Source: Paracentrotus lividus
Taxonomy: Eukaryota > Echinodermata > Echinoidea > Camarodonta > Echinidae
Direction: 5' to 3'
Length of the DNA: 64,000 nt
NCBI GenBank assembly: GCA_940671915.1
Contig: CALNVZ010000174.1
Span: forward strand, 18,777,825 to 18,841,824
Shown: one piece after another, positions 1 to 12,200 of the stretch
Layout: every line of letters starts with the position of its first letter
Numbering within the stretch: the stretch's first letter is position 1
Notes under the pieces: generated by a model
What the model was told of the DNA's origin: nothing
Databases searched by the model: none
What the model saw: the letters and a program-made list of their open reading frames with translations, nothing else
Program-made: the position numbers and the translations under genes

Positions 1-240
1 TTCGTGACTATGAATGAACTTGATTCCCCGTATTTTAAAATTAAAATGCCGATATCGATCGGAAAAAGGTATCGCTTGAATGTGAATGAACCTTCTATAG
101 GTTTGAATGACAAACCTATGAAATTGGGCGGGAAAACCTATATTATCATTATTATTATCAAGATATAAAACACAAGTTGAACTTAATGTCTAGGGATTTT
201 TACATGTATATTAAACTTTGTCTTGTAGCGAAAAGGAAAG

Positions 241-335
241 GCAGAAAACAATGAATAACACAAGGGAGGGGAGAAAAACAATGAATAACACAAGGAAGGA
301 GAGAAAAACAATGAATAACACAAGGAGGAGAGAAA
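241..335. repeat. Short minisatellite, ~30-bp unit, about three copies
   Basis: A purine-rich unit containing ACAATGAATAACACAAGG recurs near 249, 279 and 309 at a 30-bp spacing. A degenerate fourth copy lies near 369. No coding signal is seen in the first 1.2 kb apart from this. Confidence 0.7.
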
Positions 336-584
336 ATTAATAAATACCAAAGAGAAGGATATAAAAACATGAATAACAGAAGGAAAGAGAGGGTGATCGA
401 TGGATGAAACAAAGACTTTTAAAAAAAGGAAAGGCAGAAAAAGAATTGAATAATATAAAAGGGGGAAAAATTGCTTAAGGAAAGCTAAGGCTTAAAACAA
501 AAGAAAAAGCTCATATAAAAGCAACGAACAAAATAAGGAAAGAGTAAAAAAGAATATAAACTACAGCGGCCGCGGAGACGGGGG

Positions 585-715
585 TGGCTGAAAAACGTGT
601 ACAAAAACGCAAAAATGACCATATAAATTTGTGGTTTTTAGCCTGTTCAGACCCTTCCCCCCAATTTTGGCTCAGCCCCTCCACTTTCAAAAACGTTACG
701 CGGACCCTGGGTTAA
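585..715. repeat. Dispersed repeat with G/C homopolymer tracts
   Basis: This segment recurs elsewhere in the window. The part reading CCCCTCCACTTTCAAAAACG appears in reverse near 26820-26860 and 62410-62445. The part around 'tttttagcctgttcag' appears in reverse near 23535-23560. It is a moderately repeated, non-coding family of unknown class. Confidence 0.55.
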
Positions 716-1286
716 TAAAACAAAGAATAATATTAGAGAATTTTATACAACACACACAAAGATTGTTGACAGCTGATTGGATGAATGTGGGTCACATGAC
801 ATTCAGCGGAATGAGCTATTGAACAGATGACGGTAGCCGAACGTGCAAATATCCAAGAACTATCAAAGATCGGCTGCAAGATAAAGATCCGTATGACACG
901 TAAGATCCACAACACACTGAAATTACATACACATACATGCGCGAATGCGCTGCATAGCTTGCAGTGTACAAACCGATTTTGGCGAAAGTAGGGCCTCTAG
1001 GGCGATTCGGCAGCTAAAGCTCGTGCAGTGCAGTTAAATTAGTTAGGGCAGCATTGCGAGTTTAAATTCACCACAATTATAGATTCTACCAACGGATACA
1101 CGATCGCTAATATATGTTCAGCTGTTAGACGAGGACAAGTGTTGATGCAAGTTTATCGTTTTGGATTTTTATCGAGCTTTAGTATTGGACTGCGAGATTA
1201 ATAACATGATAATTAATGATTGCGACAACGCATATTCATTTGATATCTGGTGAGTGATGATTAGATCTAAATTTTAAATCTAACTG

Positions 1287-1653
1287 TTAAGCCAGCGCAA
1301 CACATTGCAGCCGATGCACTAAGATCCGATTGCAACAAATTGCAGTGTGTGCGCCAACCTGCAACACGCTGCAAACTCGCGATGCGATGTGTTGCAGAAG
1401 AATCGCAGACCAAATCTCAGACATTTGACATGTCAAATCTTCTCGCGATTTGATAATTGCAGCCAATCAGATTGGCTAGAGATGGAGTTGTATTAAATGG
1501 CGCGCCTGCGCGTAAAAGAGGGTACCATGGTGATATGCAGCGCCTGTTGCAATGTGTGCGCTGGCCTGCGATGCGATTGCAGCTGCGATGCGATGGCAAT
1601 TTTGTTGCAATCGATCTTAGTGCAATCGCATCGCAATGTGTGCGCTGGGCTTA
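1287..1653. mobile_element. MITE-like element with ~55-bp imperfect terminal inverted repeats
   Basis: The left arm (1287-1345: TTAAGCCAGCGC, then CACATTGC, GCACTAAGATC, GATTGCAACAAA) reads almost the same as the reverse complement of the right arm (about 1597-1653). The interior is rich in TGCAATCGCATCGC-type motifs. It has no coding capacity, so it is a non-autonomous element or the remnant of one. Confidence 0.7.
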
Positions 1654-1745
1654 TAGTCTAACGTTAGAGGTCTAGGCTAGCCTAGTAGGGCTAAATTAGA
1701 TCTACCTTTAAGAATCTAGATCTACCGGTAGACATCGAGTGTGTG

Positions 1746-1921
1746 TATAAAAGCAATATTCAAGTGTTTTATTCGTGCAAGGTTCGAATATTACATTCGG
1801 TGGCAAGTTGACCTTGATCTATCAACTCCGCTGTCCGCGTCGTTGAATAGATCAAGGTTAAACTTGCACGCTCATGTAATATTCGTAACCCTTGCACTCA
1901 ATAACATTGAATATTGCTATA
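1746..1921. mobile_element. Snap-back palindromic MITE
   Basis: Two arms of about 75 bp are near-perfect reverse complements around a ~15-bp loop at 1826-1840. The left arm runs TATAAAAGCAATATTCAA ... GACCTTGATCTAT, and the right arm ends TTGAATATTGCTATA. The transcript would fold into one long hairpin. No ORF of interest is present. Confidence 0.75.
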
Positions 1922-1987
1922 CTATCAGCATGTATTAGTACGCCAAGATGCTCAATATAAAGCTGGCGTTATTTTTGGCAGGCGAGT

Positions 1988-2774
1988 ATCCAGGGGCGGA
2001 ATTCTGGGGAGTGTCTTATCTCGGTATTTTATCTTATCTCAGAGATAAGACAAAGTCGGTATTCTGGGAGCTGTCTTATCTTTTTGTCATAAATAATTGT
2101 CATAAATTATTGGCGCACACAAGAAATGCGCTGTTTAATAAATGCGCAAAAGCCAACTTTTACGCGAAACCGGAGAAAAGATAAGATAAAAGATATGACA
2201 GGGTCTAGCTGTCTTATCTTTTGTCTTATCTTTTACAAAGTTTTAGTACCATGATACCCATGTTCAACTGCCCCTTTATTGTAAGCAAACAACAATATTT
2301 TTTAGATTACATTGTTTCATTAGTTTTACTTATCATATTTGACAATTTTAAACAAAATTCGTTTATACTGTCAGAAGTTAAGCCCTCCATGTTAACTACC
2401 ATTTTTCCTCTCTGTTTTTACTCTCTTTTTTTCTCTTCCAAAACTTCTTCTGAGTTTTTTCTGTCTTTTTCTTTTACTTTGCGTAAATAAGCGCACTAAT
2501 ATGCGCAGTCACGCATTGCGATTTACTGTATTTTGGACACACCCCTGCATGTCTGCGGGCCTTCCTATTGGTTAAGAGGGCTTAAACGAGTAACTAAGAG
2601 TGATTTTCATTGGTTTGTCTGAGAAAAGATGGGCGGGTACTTTTAGAGATAAGACAGAGAAAAGACAGTCTTCAGAATACCGATTTAGGACAATCTTAAA
2701 GGTGTCTTATCTCTCAGAGATAAGACAAAAGATAAGACAGTTGTTAAGAGAGTTCCCCAGAATTCCGCCCCAGG
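1988..2774. mobile_element. Non-autonomous TIR element packed with GATAAG motifs
   Basis: The ends are inverted copies: GGGGCGGAATTCTGGGGA at 1993-2010 and TCCCCAGAATTCCGCCCC at 2754-2771, extending outward with one mismatch. Just inside, palindromic stretches of GTCTTATCTC/GAGATAAGAC recur at 2013-2060, 2070-2082, 2175-2235 and 2645-2740. The central part is AT-rich and encodes no transposase. The superfamily is not clear from these ends. Confidence 0.7.
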
Positions 2775-2950
2775 ATTTGGCACCCCGGGGGGCCCGATGT
2801 GATTTTGATTTTGGCGCCCCCCAGTGGTGGTCTCAGAAAGGTACATCCTATTTTTTTTCCCGTTACACCGGGCGAGCAAAAAGGTACACTCAAATTTTTC
2901 ACGTCAAGCTGGCGAGCAATAGGGGGGGGGGGGGGGGGGGAGGTGTTTAA
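2775..2950. repeat. GC-rich repeat fragment ending in a G-run
   Basis: This follows the TIR element directly. It has C/G homopolymers, a GTACATCC/GTACACTC pair of related sub-repeats and a 20-base G run at 2923-2942. Polyglycine in one frame comes only from that G run. It is non-coding. Confidence 0.4.
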
Positions 2951-3367
2951 CATTTTTTTCGACCTTCGGCCAACCATATATAGGGTCATAATATCAGTTG
3001 TAGGGGTAGGTTTAAGGTGTGAATTAGCTCAATCATTAATATATATTTCCGGTTTTTTTTTGTTTTTTTTTCTTTCTTTTCCATTTTGAATTTGTTAAAA
3101 TGTACTTGCTTCCTTTTGTCAAAGTAGGGCATGTATTCTGATTCTTTATTATTCAGGAGTGTGACATTAGATAACGACAGCGACATGAGCTCCGCCATCG
3201 ATGAAGTGCGATTGAGGAGGGAACGGAGACACATGTGAAGAGAATACACTACAAGTTAAACATCAAACTTGTGTTTTCTATTAAACTCAAGACCAACAAA
3301 ATGGATATTTTAATAAACAATGCGGTTTGGTATATTTTGATATTTCTCTATTTCCTATCCCGAATAT

Positions 3368-6300
3368 TTACCCAATGGAACAGATGCTGATGGGATAGGG
3401 TGACGATAAAGTGGTAATTATCAACCACAAAGAGAGGGATACTGCTTGGATAGGGTGACGGTAAAGGAGGTAACTGTGTCTCTCTGTCATTATACAGGGA
3501 GGGGCGCTGGTTGGATAGGGTGACGATAAAGGGGGTAACTGTGTCTCTCTGTCATTATACAGGGAGGGGTGCTGGTTGGATAGGGTGACGATAAAGGGGT
3601 AACTGTGTCTCTCTGTCATTATGCAGGGAGGGTGACAATAAAGGGGGCAACTGTGTCTATCTGCCATTATGCAGGGAGGGGTGTTGGTGGGATAGGATGA
3701 CGATATAGGAGGTAACTGTGTCTATCTGTCATTATACACGGAGGTGTGCTGGTGGGATAGGGTGACGATAAAGGGGATAACTGTGTCTATCTGTCATTAT
3801 ACAGGGAGGTGTACTGATGGGATTGGGTGACGATAAAGGAGGTAACTGTGTCTATCTGTCATTATACAGGGAGGGGCGCTGGTTGGATAGGGTAACGATA
3901 TGGAGGTAACTGTGTCTCTCTGTCATTATACAGGGAGGGGCGCTGGTTGATAGGGGTGACGTTAATGGAGGTAACTGGTGTCACCTCTGTCATATACAGG
4001 GAGGGGTGCTGGTGGGATAGGGTGACGTAAAGGAGGTAACTGTGTCTATCTGTCATTATACAGGGAGGGGCGCTGTTGGATAGGGTGACGATTAGGTGAG
4101 GTAACTGTTCTCTCTGATCATATCAGGGAGGGGCGCTGTTGGATGAGGGTGACGATAAGGAGGTAACTGTGTCTCTCTGTCATTATATCAGGGAGGGTGC
4201 TGGTGGGATAGGGTGACGATATGGAGGTAACTGTTCTCTCTGGTCATTGAACAGGGAGGGGTGCTGGTGGGAAGTAGGTGACAGATAAAGAGGTAACTGT
4301 GTCTCTCTGTCATTATACAGGGAGGGTGCTGGTGGGATAGGGGACGATAAGGAGGTACTGTGTCTCTTCATAATACAGGGAGGGGTGCTGGTGGGATAGG
4401 GTGACGATAAGGAGGTAACTGTGTTCCTCTGTCATTATACAGGGAGGGTGCTGGTGGGATAGGGTGACGATATAGGAGGTAACTGTTTCTCTCTGTCATT
4501 AATCAGGGAGGGTGCTGGTGGGATAGGGTGACAATAAAGGAGGTAACTGTGTCTTCTCTGTCATTAACAGGGAGGGGTGCTGGTGGGATAGGGTGACGAT
4601 ATAGGAGGTAACTGTGTCTCTCTGTCATATAACAGGGAGGGTGCTGTGGATAGGGACATAAGGAGGTAACTGTGTCTTCGTCATTATACAGGGAGGGTGC
4701 TGGTGGGATAGGGTGACGAATAAGGAGGTAACTGTGTTCTCTGTCATTATACAGGGAGGGTGCTGGTGGGATAGGGTGACGATAAAGAGGTAACTGTGTC
4801 TCTGTCATTATACAGGGAGGGTGCTGGTGGGATAGGGTGACGATAAAGGAGGTAAATGTGTCTCTCTGTCATTATACAGGGAGGGTGCTGGGGGGATGGG
4901 TGACGATAAAGGGGTAACTGTGTCTCTCGTCATTATACAGGGAGGGTGCTGGTGGGATAGGTGAACGATTAGGAGGGTAATGTTTCTCTCTGTCATTATA
5001 CAGGGAGGGGTGCTGGTGGATAGGGTGACATAAAGGGGTAACTGTGTCTATCTGCTCATTATGCAGGAGGGGGTGCTGGTGGATAGGGTGACGATATAGG
5101 AGGTAACGTGTCTCTGTCATTATAAATCTGGGAGGGTGCTGGTGGGATAGGGTACAATAAAGGGGGTAACTGTGTCTTCTCTGTCATTATACAGGGAGGG
5201 GTGCTGGTGGGATAGGGGTGACGATAGAGGAGGTAACTGTTTCTGTCTCATTATGCAGGAGGGGTCTGGGTGGATAGGGTGACATAATATAGGGGGTAAG
5301 CCTCTGTCTACACCTGTCGAGTCGCCGGGTACTGGAGGGGCGTTTCCTTTGCAAATGGCAAACGGTCGAATGAAGGGTGACTATTGACAAGGACTGGTCA
5401 CACAAAGGGGTGTGCGTACTAGCCGGTAACGGCAACGGTACGGCTTTTAGGATCGCTCTTGGACGATTTGAGACGAATTGCCGTAGGTACCGACGATGGT
5501 GTGACGAGTTTACTGTGACTATCTGCCATTATCAGGGAGGGGTGCTGGTGGATAGGAGACGATATAGGAGGACTGTGATCATCTGTCATTATCAGGAGGG
5601 GCGCTGGTTGGATAGGGTGACGATATAGAGGGAACTGTGTCTCTCTGTCATTATACAGGGAGGGTGCTGGTGGGATAGGTGACGATAAAGGGGGTAACTG
5701 TTCTCTCTGTCATTATACAGGGAGGGGTGCTGGTGGGATAGGGTGACGATAAAGGAGGTAACTTGTCCTCTGTCATTATACAGGGAGGGTGCTGGTGGGA
5801 TAGGGTGACGATAGAAGAGTAATGTGTCTCTCTGTCATTATGCAGGGAGGGGTGCTGGTGGGATAGGGTGACGATAAGGGGGTAACTGTGTCTCTCTGTC
5901 ATTATACAGGGGGGGGGTGCTGGTGGGATAGGTGACAATAAAGGGGTAACTGTGTCTCTCTGTCATTATACAGGGAGGGGTGCTGGTTGGATAGGGTGAC
6001 GATAAAGAGGTAAAGTGTCTCTCTGTCATTATACAGGGAGGGGTGCTGGTGGGTAGGGTGACATAAAGGGGGTAACTGTGTCTCTGTCATTATACAGGGA
6101 GGGGTGCTGGTGGGATAGGGTGACGATAAGGAGGTAACTGTGTCTATCTGTCATAACAGGGAGGGTGCTGGTGGATAGGGTGACGATAGAGGAGGTAACT
6201 GTTCTCTCTGTCATTATACAGGGAGGGTGCTGTTGGAATAGGGTGACGATAAAGGGGAACTGTTCTCTCTCTGTTATACAGGGGGGTGCTGGTTGGTAGG

Positions 6301-7205
6301 GTGACGATAATAGGAGACTGTGTCCCTTGTCATTATACAGGGAGGGGTCTGGTGGGATAGGGTGACAATAAAGGGGGGTAACTTTGTCTTCTGCATTATA
6401 CAGGAGGGGTGCTGGTGGATAGGGTGACAATAAGGGGTAACTGTGTCTATCTGTCATTATAAGGGAGGGGTGCTGGTGGGATAGGGTGACGATAAAGGGG
6501 TAACTGTGACTCTCGTCATTATACAGGGAGGGGTGCTGTGGATAGATGACGATAAAGGAGTAACTGTGTCCCTCTGTCATTATACAGGGAGGGTGCTGGT
6601 GGGATAGGGTGACGATAGAGGAGTAATGTGTCTCTCTGTCATATATCAGGGGGTGCTGGTGGGATAGGGTGACGATAAAGGAGTAACTGTGTCTATCTGT
6701 CATTATACAGGGAGGGTTGCTGGTGGGATATGGGTGACAATAAAGGGGTAACTGTGTCTCTCTGTCATTATACAGGGAGGGGTCGGTTGGATAGGGTGAC
6801 GATAAAGGAGGTAACTGTGTCTCTCTGTCATTATACAGGGGGGGGTGCTGGTGGATAGGGTGACAATAAAGGGGTAACTGTGTCTCTCTGTTCATTATAC
6901 AGGGGAGGGTGCTGGTTGGATATGGGTGACGATAAAGGAGGTAAATGTGTCTCCTGTCATTAACAGGGAGGGGTGCTGGTGGGGATAGGGTGACAATAAA
7001 GGGGTAACGTGGTCTCTCTGTCATATAACAGGGAGGGTGCCGGTTGATAGGGTGACGATAAAGGGGTAACTGTGTCTCTCTGTCATTATCAGGGGGCTGC
7101 TGGTGGATGAGGGTGACGATAAAGGGGTAAATGTGTCTCTCTGTCATTATACAGGGAGGGGGTGCTGATGGCATAGGTTGACCTTAAAGGGGGTAGCTGT
7201 GTATC
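3368..7205. repeat. Large minisatellite, ~63-bp unit, about 60 copies
   Basis: The unit reads roughly GTAACTGTGTCTCTCTGTCA, then TTATACAGGGAGGGGTGCTG, then GTGGGATAGGGTGACGATAA plus AAGGG. It repeats head to tail over 3.8 kb. Copies differ mainly by one-base deletions and insertions rather than substitutions, unlike the surrounding DNA; this looks like uncorrected sequencing error in a hard repeat. Because 63 is a multiple of three, the minus strand shows long open frames repeating a 21-residue peptide. I do not regard these as genes. The array is interrupted by non-repeat DNA at about 5290-5515. Confidence 0.95.
5290..5515. other. Non-repetitive island inside the minisatellite
   Basis: About 225 bp, relatively rich in CpG, shares nothing with the 63-bp unit, and the array resumes on both sides in the same orientation. 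It may be a real insertion or an assembly join. No gene is recognised in it. Confidence 0.6.
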
Positions 7206-7217
7206 TTTGTCATTATA

Positions 7218-7430
7218 CAATTTTTTCGCGACTCTTGACTCGTCTTGGCGACTCAAAAGACGTCTTTGAGTCTAAGGAGACGTCTCCAAGTCTAGAAGAC
7301 GTCTCCGCGACGATAAGAATCTCATAGATATGAACAAGTTTTATTTTCTGGCAACTCATGAGACGTCACGAAGACTCAGGAGACGTCCCGCGACTCAAAC
7401 CCGTCTCGTTGGCAGTGAGATATCACCATT
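7218..7430. mobile_element. Remnant of a GAGACG-rich repeat family
   Basis: Many GAGACG/CGTCTC words occur, and the right end reads AGTGAGATATCACCA. Related sequence starts GTATCTCACTTGCAATGAGACGG at 13381 and GGTATCTCACTTCGCCGAGA at 18061. The three loci therefore define one dispersed family with GGTATCTCACT-like ends. Confidence 0.55.
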
Positions 7431-9120
7431 ACATTTAAATGTGTGAGTATAGTCTTTTTCTCATTCTTTCCCTCACATTCTCTCTTGAAATTTCCTTTCC
7501 TTTGAAGTTGTGAATTAATTATCATATTGCTTTTCAAACTCTAAATATAGTGAGATTTTGATACTGTAAAAAATGCGTTCATCACTTAAAATTCTGCAAT
7601 TGATACATCATTTTCTCGACAGACCATGTAATGGTGGGAAGAGGTCAAAATACATTTTTAAAAACACGTACAATCTTCTTTATTTAAGATATACAAATAC
7701 ATTTTATTAATACACACGAGTAACGTTTTCAGAAACATATTTTTTAAGTAGGCCTACGGAAGAACTAGGAATTGTCAGGCATAATATGTAATTATTTTCA
7801 GTAAGGGGGAGGATGCAGATCGCTTACTTTCAGCCTTTGTACACCAAAAAATCTATTAACAATCATGGGTTGTATAAGCGTTACAAAAGCAGGCAAATAC
7901 AATACAATGCACATAAACAAAATGCACATCATGGCCGCCGAGGTGTCATCCTTTCATTTATATTTATGTTATTTTCGTCGTTGTCCCTTTTGTTTGCTGG
8001 GGATGGGGGGGGGGTCAACGTTCCATTGTCTTTAACTACATTTCCCCTTCAATTACGAGTCTGGGGAAAGCTCAGGCACGCTGCCCCTTCCCCGAATCTG
8101 CCCTAGTTTTTTTTATCAAGGTTTAAGAAAAAAACGATATAAAATATTTCAAACGTATAAATGCATAAGATATACAAAAGAAATAGACACAGGCTTGAAA
8201 GGAGTATTTGGTTCAACAACAGAGATATACCTGAATTTAGAAATTGGAATGTAATATATATAGCCTATGTCAACATTTATTTTCAGGCAACACATTAGTC
8301 AAATATTGGTACATGTACATAGTAGCAAACGAAGTGCATATTCATGTTTAAAGACGATGCATCTCTCCCATTTATTCATTTATTTATTCATTCATTTATT
8401 GATTTTTAATACAGGTAACATAGTCAAATAATTAACCGAATGCCTATAGATTCTAGTTGACCAATTTAATGTAAAACATGATTTTGTTGGGATTACCTGA
8501 ATACGAAACATTAAATATTCATGACGTTTTTCTTTTTAGACGGTGTTTTCCATTTATTCTACAAGCGATTAAGAATCATTCTTTTAGATGAAATTGATAA
8601 CAGAAAAATTACGGAACATCGATTTACAACTTAATTAAGAAAATTATACATACATCTCTTCATCATCATGACGATCGTATATGTACAATATTACTGTTTA
8701 ACTAACTTCATGCAAAACATGATGATAACAAGATATTTTGCAGGCACAAACCCATGGGACTTGGAAGTTCTGCGAAGCTATTTCGCGATCCTCCTATATG
8801 ATGTTGACTGATGCATAAGACAAAAGGATTACATAATAGCTTGCACGAACTTCAACTCATGCAAACTCAGTCTTCGTTCCAGAATACGGGCCATGGTGTT
8901 CGCTTAGTAAGTCTGAAGCAGAAGACAATTTTCACTTGTGTACTGAGGCTTTTGACAAAGACAGAGGGTTTGGAGCCTAGCTAGCTTCCACCCTAGACAG
9001 TAATTTGTGTAAAATTCGAGTCTGTGCTTGCAGACTAATAAGAAGAAACAAGATTTGATGTTGTATGAATAATAAAAAAAAGATATATTAGAAACAACAA
9101 TAACAACCCATTTACTTTTT
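7431..9120. other. AT-rich intergenic DNA
   Basis: Nothing convincing is seen. The 97-codon open frame at 7813-8106 has low-complexity, G-run-dependent content and no recognisable domain. Short ATTT-rich runs lie near 8368-8405. The final part probably belongs to the 3' flank of the CRTAC1-like gene. Confidence 0.5.
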
Positions 9121-9126
9121 TTTATT
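9121..9126 (-). terminator. Candidate polyadenylation signal of the CRTAC1-like gene
   Basis: On the minus strand this is AATAAA, 91 bases beyond the stop codon at 9217-9219. It is the nearest canonical signal. Confidence 0.5.
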
Positions 9127-9216
9127 AGCCATCAGACAAACGTTGAATTAGACACATTAGTGCAAAATTAATAGATTCAATGTTATCGCTAGAATAATCT
9201 GGATTGGAAGAAGAAG

Positions 9217-12200
9217 TCACGCTGGTCTGTTATTTTGTTGTGCGCCAGAACCACGTTGCTCATTCACATCACTAGATGAATTCCCAGGGTGCTGAATTTT
9301 GATGAACGAGTTGATTTCATCTTCGTTGATTTGTCGTGTGAAGGTGGAAGAGTCCGGCCATTTCACCTCAATTGTCACCGGGACATCGGAGGGTCCGAAA
9401 CCAAAGTGTGCCACTGGTTCCATCTGACAGAGATAGCCGGACCCACCGTCAATAACTCTGAGTTGGGAGTTACCATTCTGCGTCACGACGTTGATCAATG
9501 CGCCACGAGCCGGAGCGTTGTGTTGCGTCAACGGCATGACGCGTAGCCATTTGTTATTAGATGCCCGTCTTGAGTGGTAAACGCTGAGGGGTTCACTGGC
9601 TGACTCACCGTGGGAAAGTATCAGCTCAAGCTGGCCGTCACCATCAAGATCAGTCACTGCTCCGCCTGTAGAACAAGAAATGGTTGATAGTTATATTGTT
9701 ATTGATAACAATTGATATAAGCAAGGAGAAAATGTTTGCAGCACTGTTAACTGGTTTTATCAGGCTTGGCTAGGCTATCGTGATAAGGTGCATACTACAT
9801 TCAAGGAATTTCTTCATACCGGCACCTCACTTGGGTCGAATAATGTCTAGCCAAATTACGTTATTGAAATGGACGTGGCTCGAACCGCAAGTCTGAGTGT
9901 CATCCACTCGGCCACACCATCTTTAATATCAGTGGAACAAGAAACAAGGCTTACCAATAAATAGACCCAACAAATTGTTGCGAATGAAGGTCAACATTTA
10001 CGTTCACTTACCTGTCAGTGGTGTGACAGGGATATCAACCACATTTATTATCAAATGAACTCGTAATGAAGCTTAATTATAATACAACTCACCTGTGCCA
10101 TAGCCATTCACTTCAATGGCGTCACCCAGGTCGGTTTGTTCCTTGATGGACACGCCTCCATCACCAGTTGGTGTGACCTTAAACAGCCTGTTAGGAGCAG
10201 GGGCATGGTAGGCGATGTTGTTGAAGAATACTTCAAGGACTCCGTCATTATCAAAGTCAGCAGCAATCACAGTCCTGATTGGAGACGGCTCCTCGAAGCT
10301 TGGTGTGGCAACATTCTGAATGAAGATGAAGAGCAATAATGATAAAGCAGAAAAACGAGCAGACACTTCAGTTATCAACAAGGTATCGAGTGCGATGCCA
10401 ACACTTTTTTCTTTGAGAAGCCAATTGTGACGGTTATGCACATTTTGATACTGTTGGGTGTTGATGCTCAAAATGGTTGCCGGAGAAGTACCATGATTAA
10501 AAAAAAAATATGTTCACTTAATGTAGCACTTACAAGAAACTTCTGGCAAATTAAGTTTTGGATACCGCACCCCCCCCCTCCCGGTTTTTACAAACGCCTC
10601 TCTTAAACGATAATAAAGATCCGATGGGAAAGTGAAGAGAACAAATTAAATATAGGAGGAACAAACCTTGAATATTCGTCTGCTTCCGCGGGCCTTCTGT
10701 AAGAATAGTCGGTGGTGTCCATTCCAGCTACCATAGACAATATCTAACATGCCGTCTCCATTGAAGTCAGCTAGGGCAACACCCCGACCATGTTCACCAG
10801 GATCAGATATCCCTAACGTGGTAGAGAAATAATTGGTATTTGATAAGGTATGTGTATTTTTGTTCTGGACTAGAATTTAAAAAAAAAATGTCCTCAATAT
10901 ATAATATCGAAATGAACGCATGTAGAAAACAAAACAACAAAAATAAATTAAATAACTAAAGAAACAGCAAAACGCAAGAGATAAAACAGGAAGTTGGCTG
11001 ATGACTGTGCAAAGGCGCTCTTTGATAATTTTAAAGTATATCATTCATCCAAGTATATTATAGCGAAACGGGATCACTATCAAAATCAAAAGCATGATGT
11101 TCATTCTGGAAGGAAAATGGAAGTGAATGAAAGATTGAAAGGTACACTTGAATTAACATTTAAGGGCAAAGAAATGCAAATAATTATGAGTACTTTGCTC
11201 GAGGAGTAACAATACCAGTTTTATACAAAAATGCCTTTATGTTGTAATCATTATTATAGTGAATTTGTAACGTACTTGCAGAGGCTGCTACTTCAGCAAA
11301 GTTGCCAAGTCCGTCGTTCTTGTATAGAAAGTTTGGTCCACCTTCGTTGTCACAAAATATATCCGATCTTCCTTCGTCGTTCAAAATGGGTCCGACCGCT
11401 ACACCTCTACCCCCTTCAATAACATAAATATTAAATGATCATGACAAGAAATATTTCTTATCGTGTACATTATGCCGCAGCCACATTTCTCCTATGGTGT
11501 CTTTTTGCTAGCTAAAAACTAGTCTTTTTTTTTTTTTTTTTTCTGTATGATTTGCTCTGTCAAAACTGTTTAAACGATTGTTTTTAATCATTTACGGCCA
11601 TCGTACATGAAATATGACTGTGCCATTTAAGTCAGTTTGTAAAGCAGTCCACGATAATTTTTCTTTCTTTCTTTTATATTATTATTCAGCAATGAGATAA
11701 TTAAAACATGTATTCCGAAATTTAAAACACATGAATAAAAGAAACAAACGACGGACTCACCGGTGTAATCCTGAACGCCTATCTCACTAGCAACGTTCTT
11801 TATCTTGATGATACCCGCACTGACATTGCTCTGCGATGGATCCATCTCAACCATAGCACACGGTCCAATGGGAGGGGATGTCCATCTGTTTGCATAGTTG
11901 GACAGGTAGATAGAGTAGCGACCTGTTCCTTTGCGATCAATACATGCCACAGAGCGACCTGCAAATATTTTGGTTAATATGTTAATGCTTATCCTTATCC
12001 TTCAATGTATGGATAAAATTTTTGTGTCATTATAATGCTATTTAATAATGTCAATATTTCATGGTCTCCTGACCGAAAGATAGTACAATGTAGCCTTCTA
12101 TAGGCTCAATTTTCCTTAAAAATAAAGACATAACCTTGATTGTCAAAAAGTTTACTAGTCTAATATTAAACTCATTCTCACAAAAGCGAGCGCAAAAAAA

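Noticed and set aside
6029-7174. 381-codon open frame on the minus strand
   Set aside because: It is generated by the 63-bp tandem repeat whose length is a multiple of three; it has no start context, no domain, and frame jumps between copies.
3368-7205. CRISPR-like regular repeat
   Set aside because: The units are directly adjacent with no distinct spacers, and the genome is animal.
9877-9914. Functional tRNA gene
   Set aside because: A and B boxes are perfect, but no acceptor stem or proper anticodon arm can be formed, so it was called a SINE.
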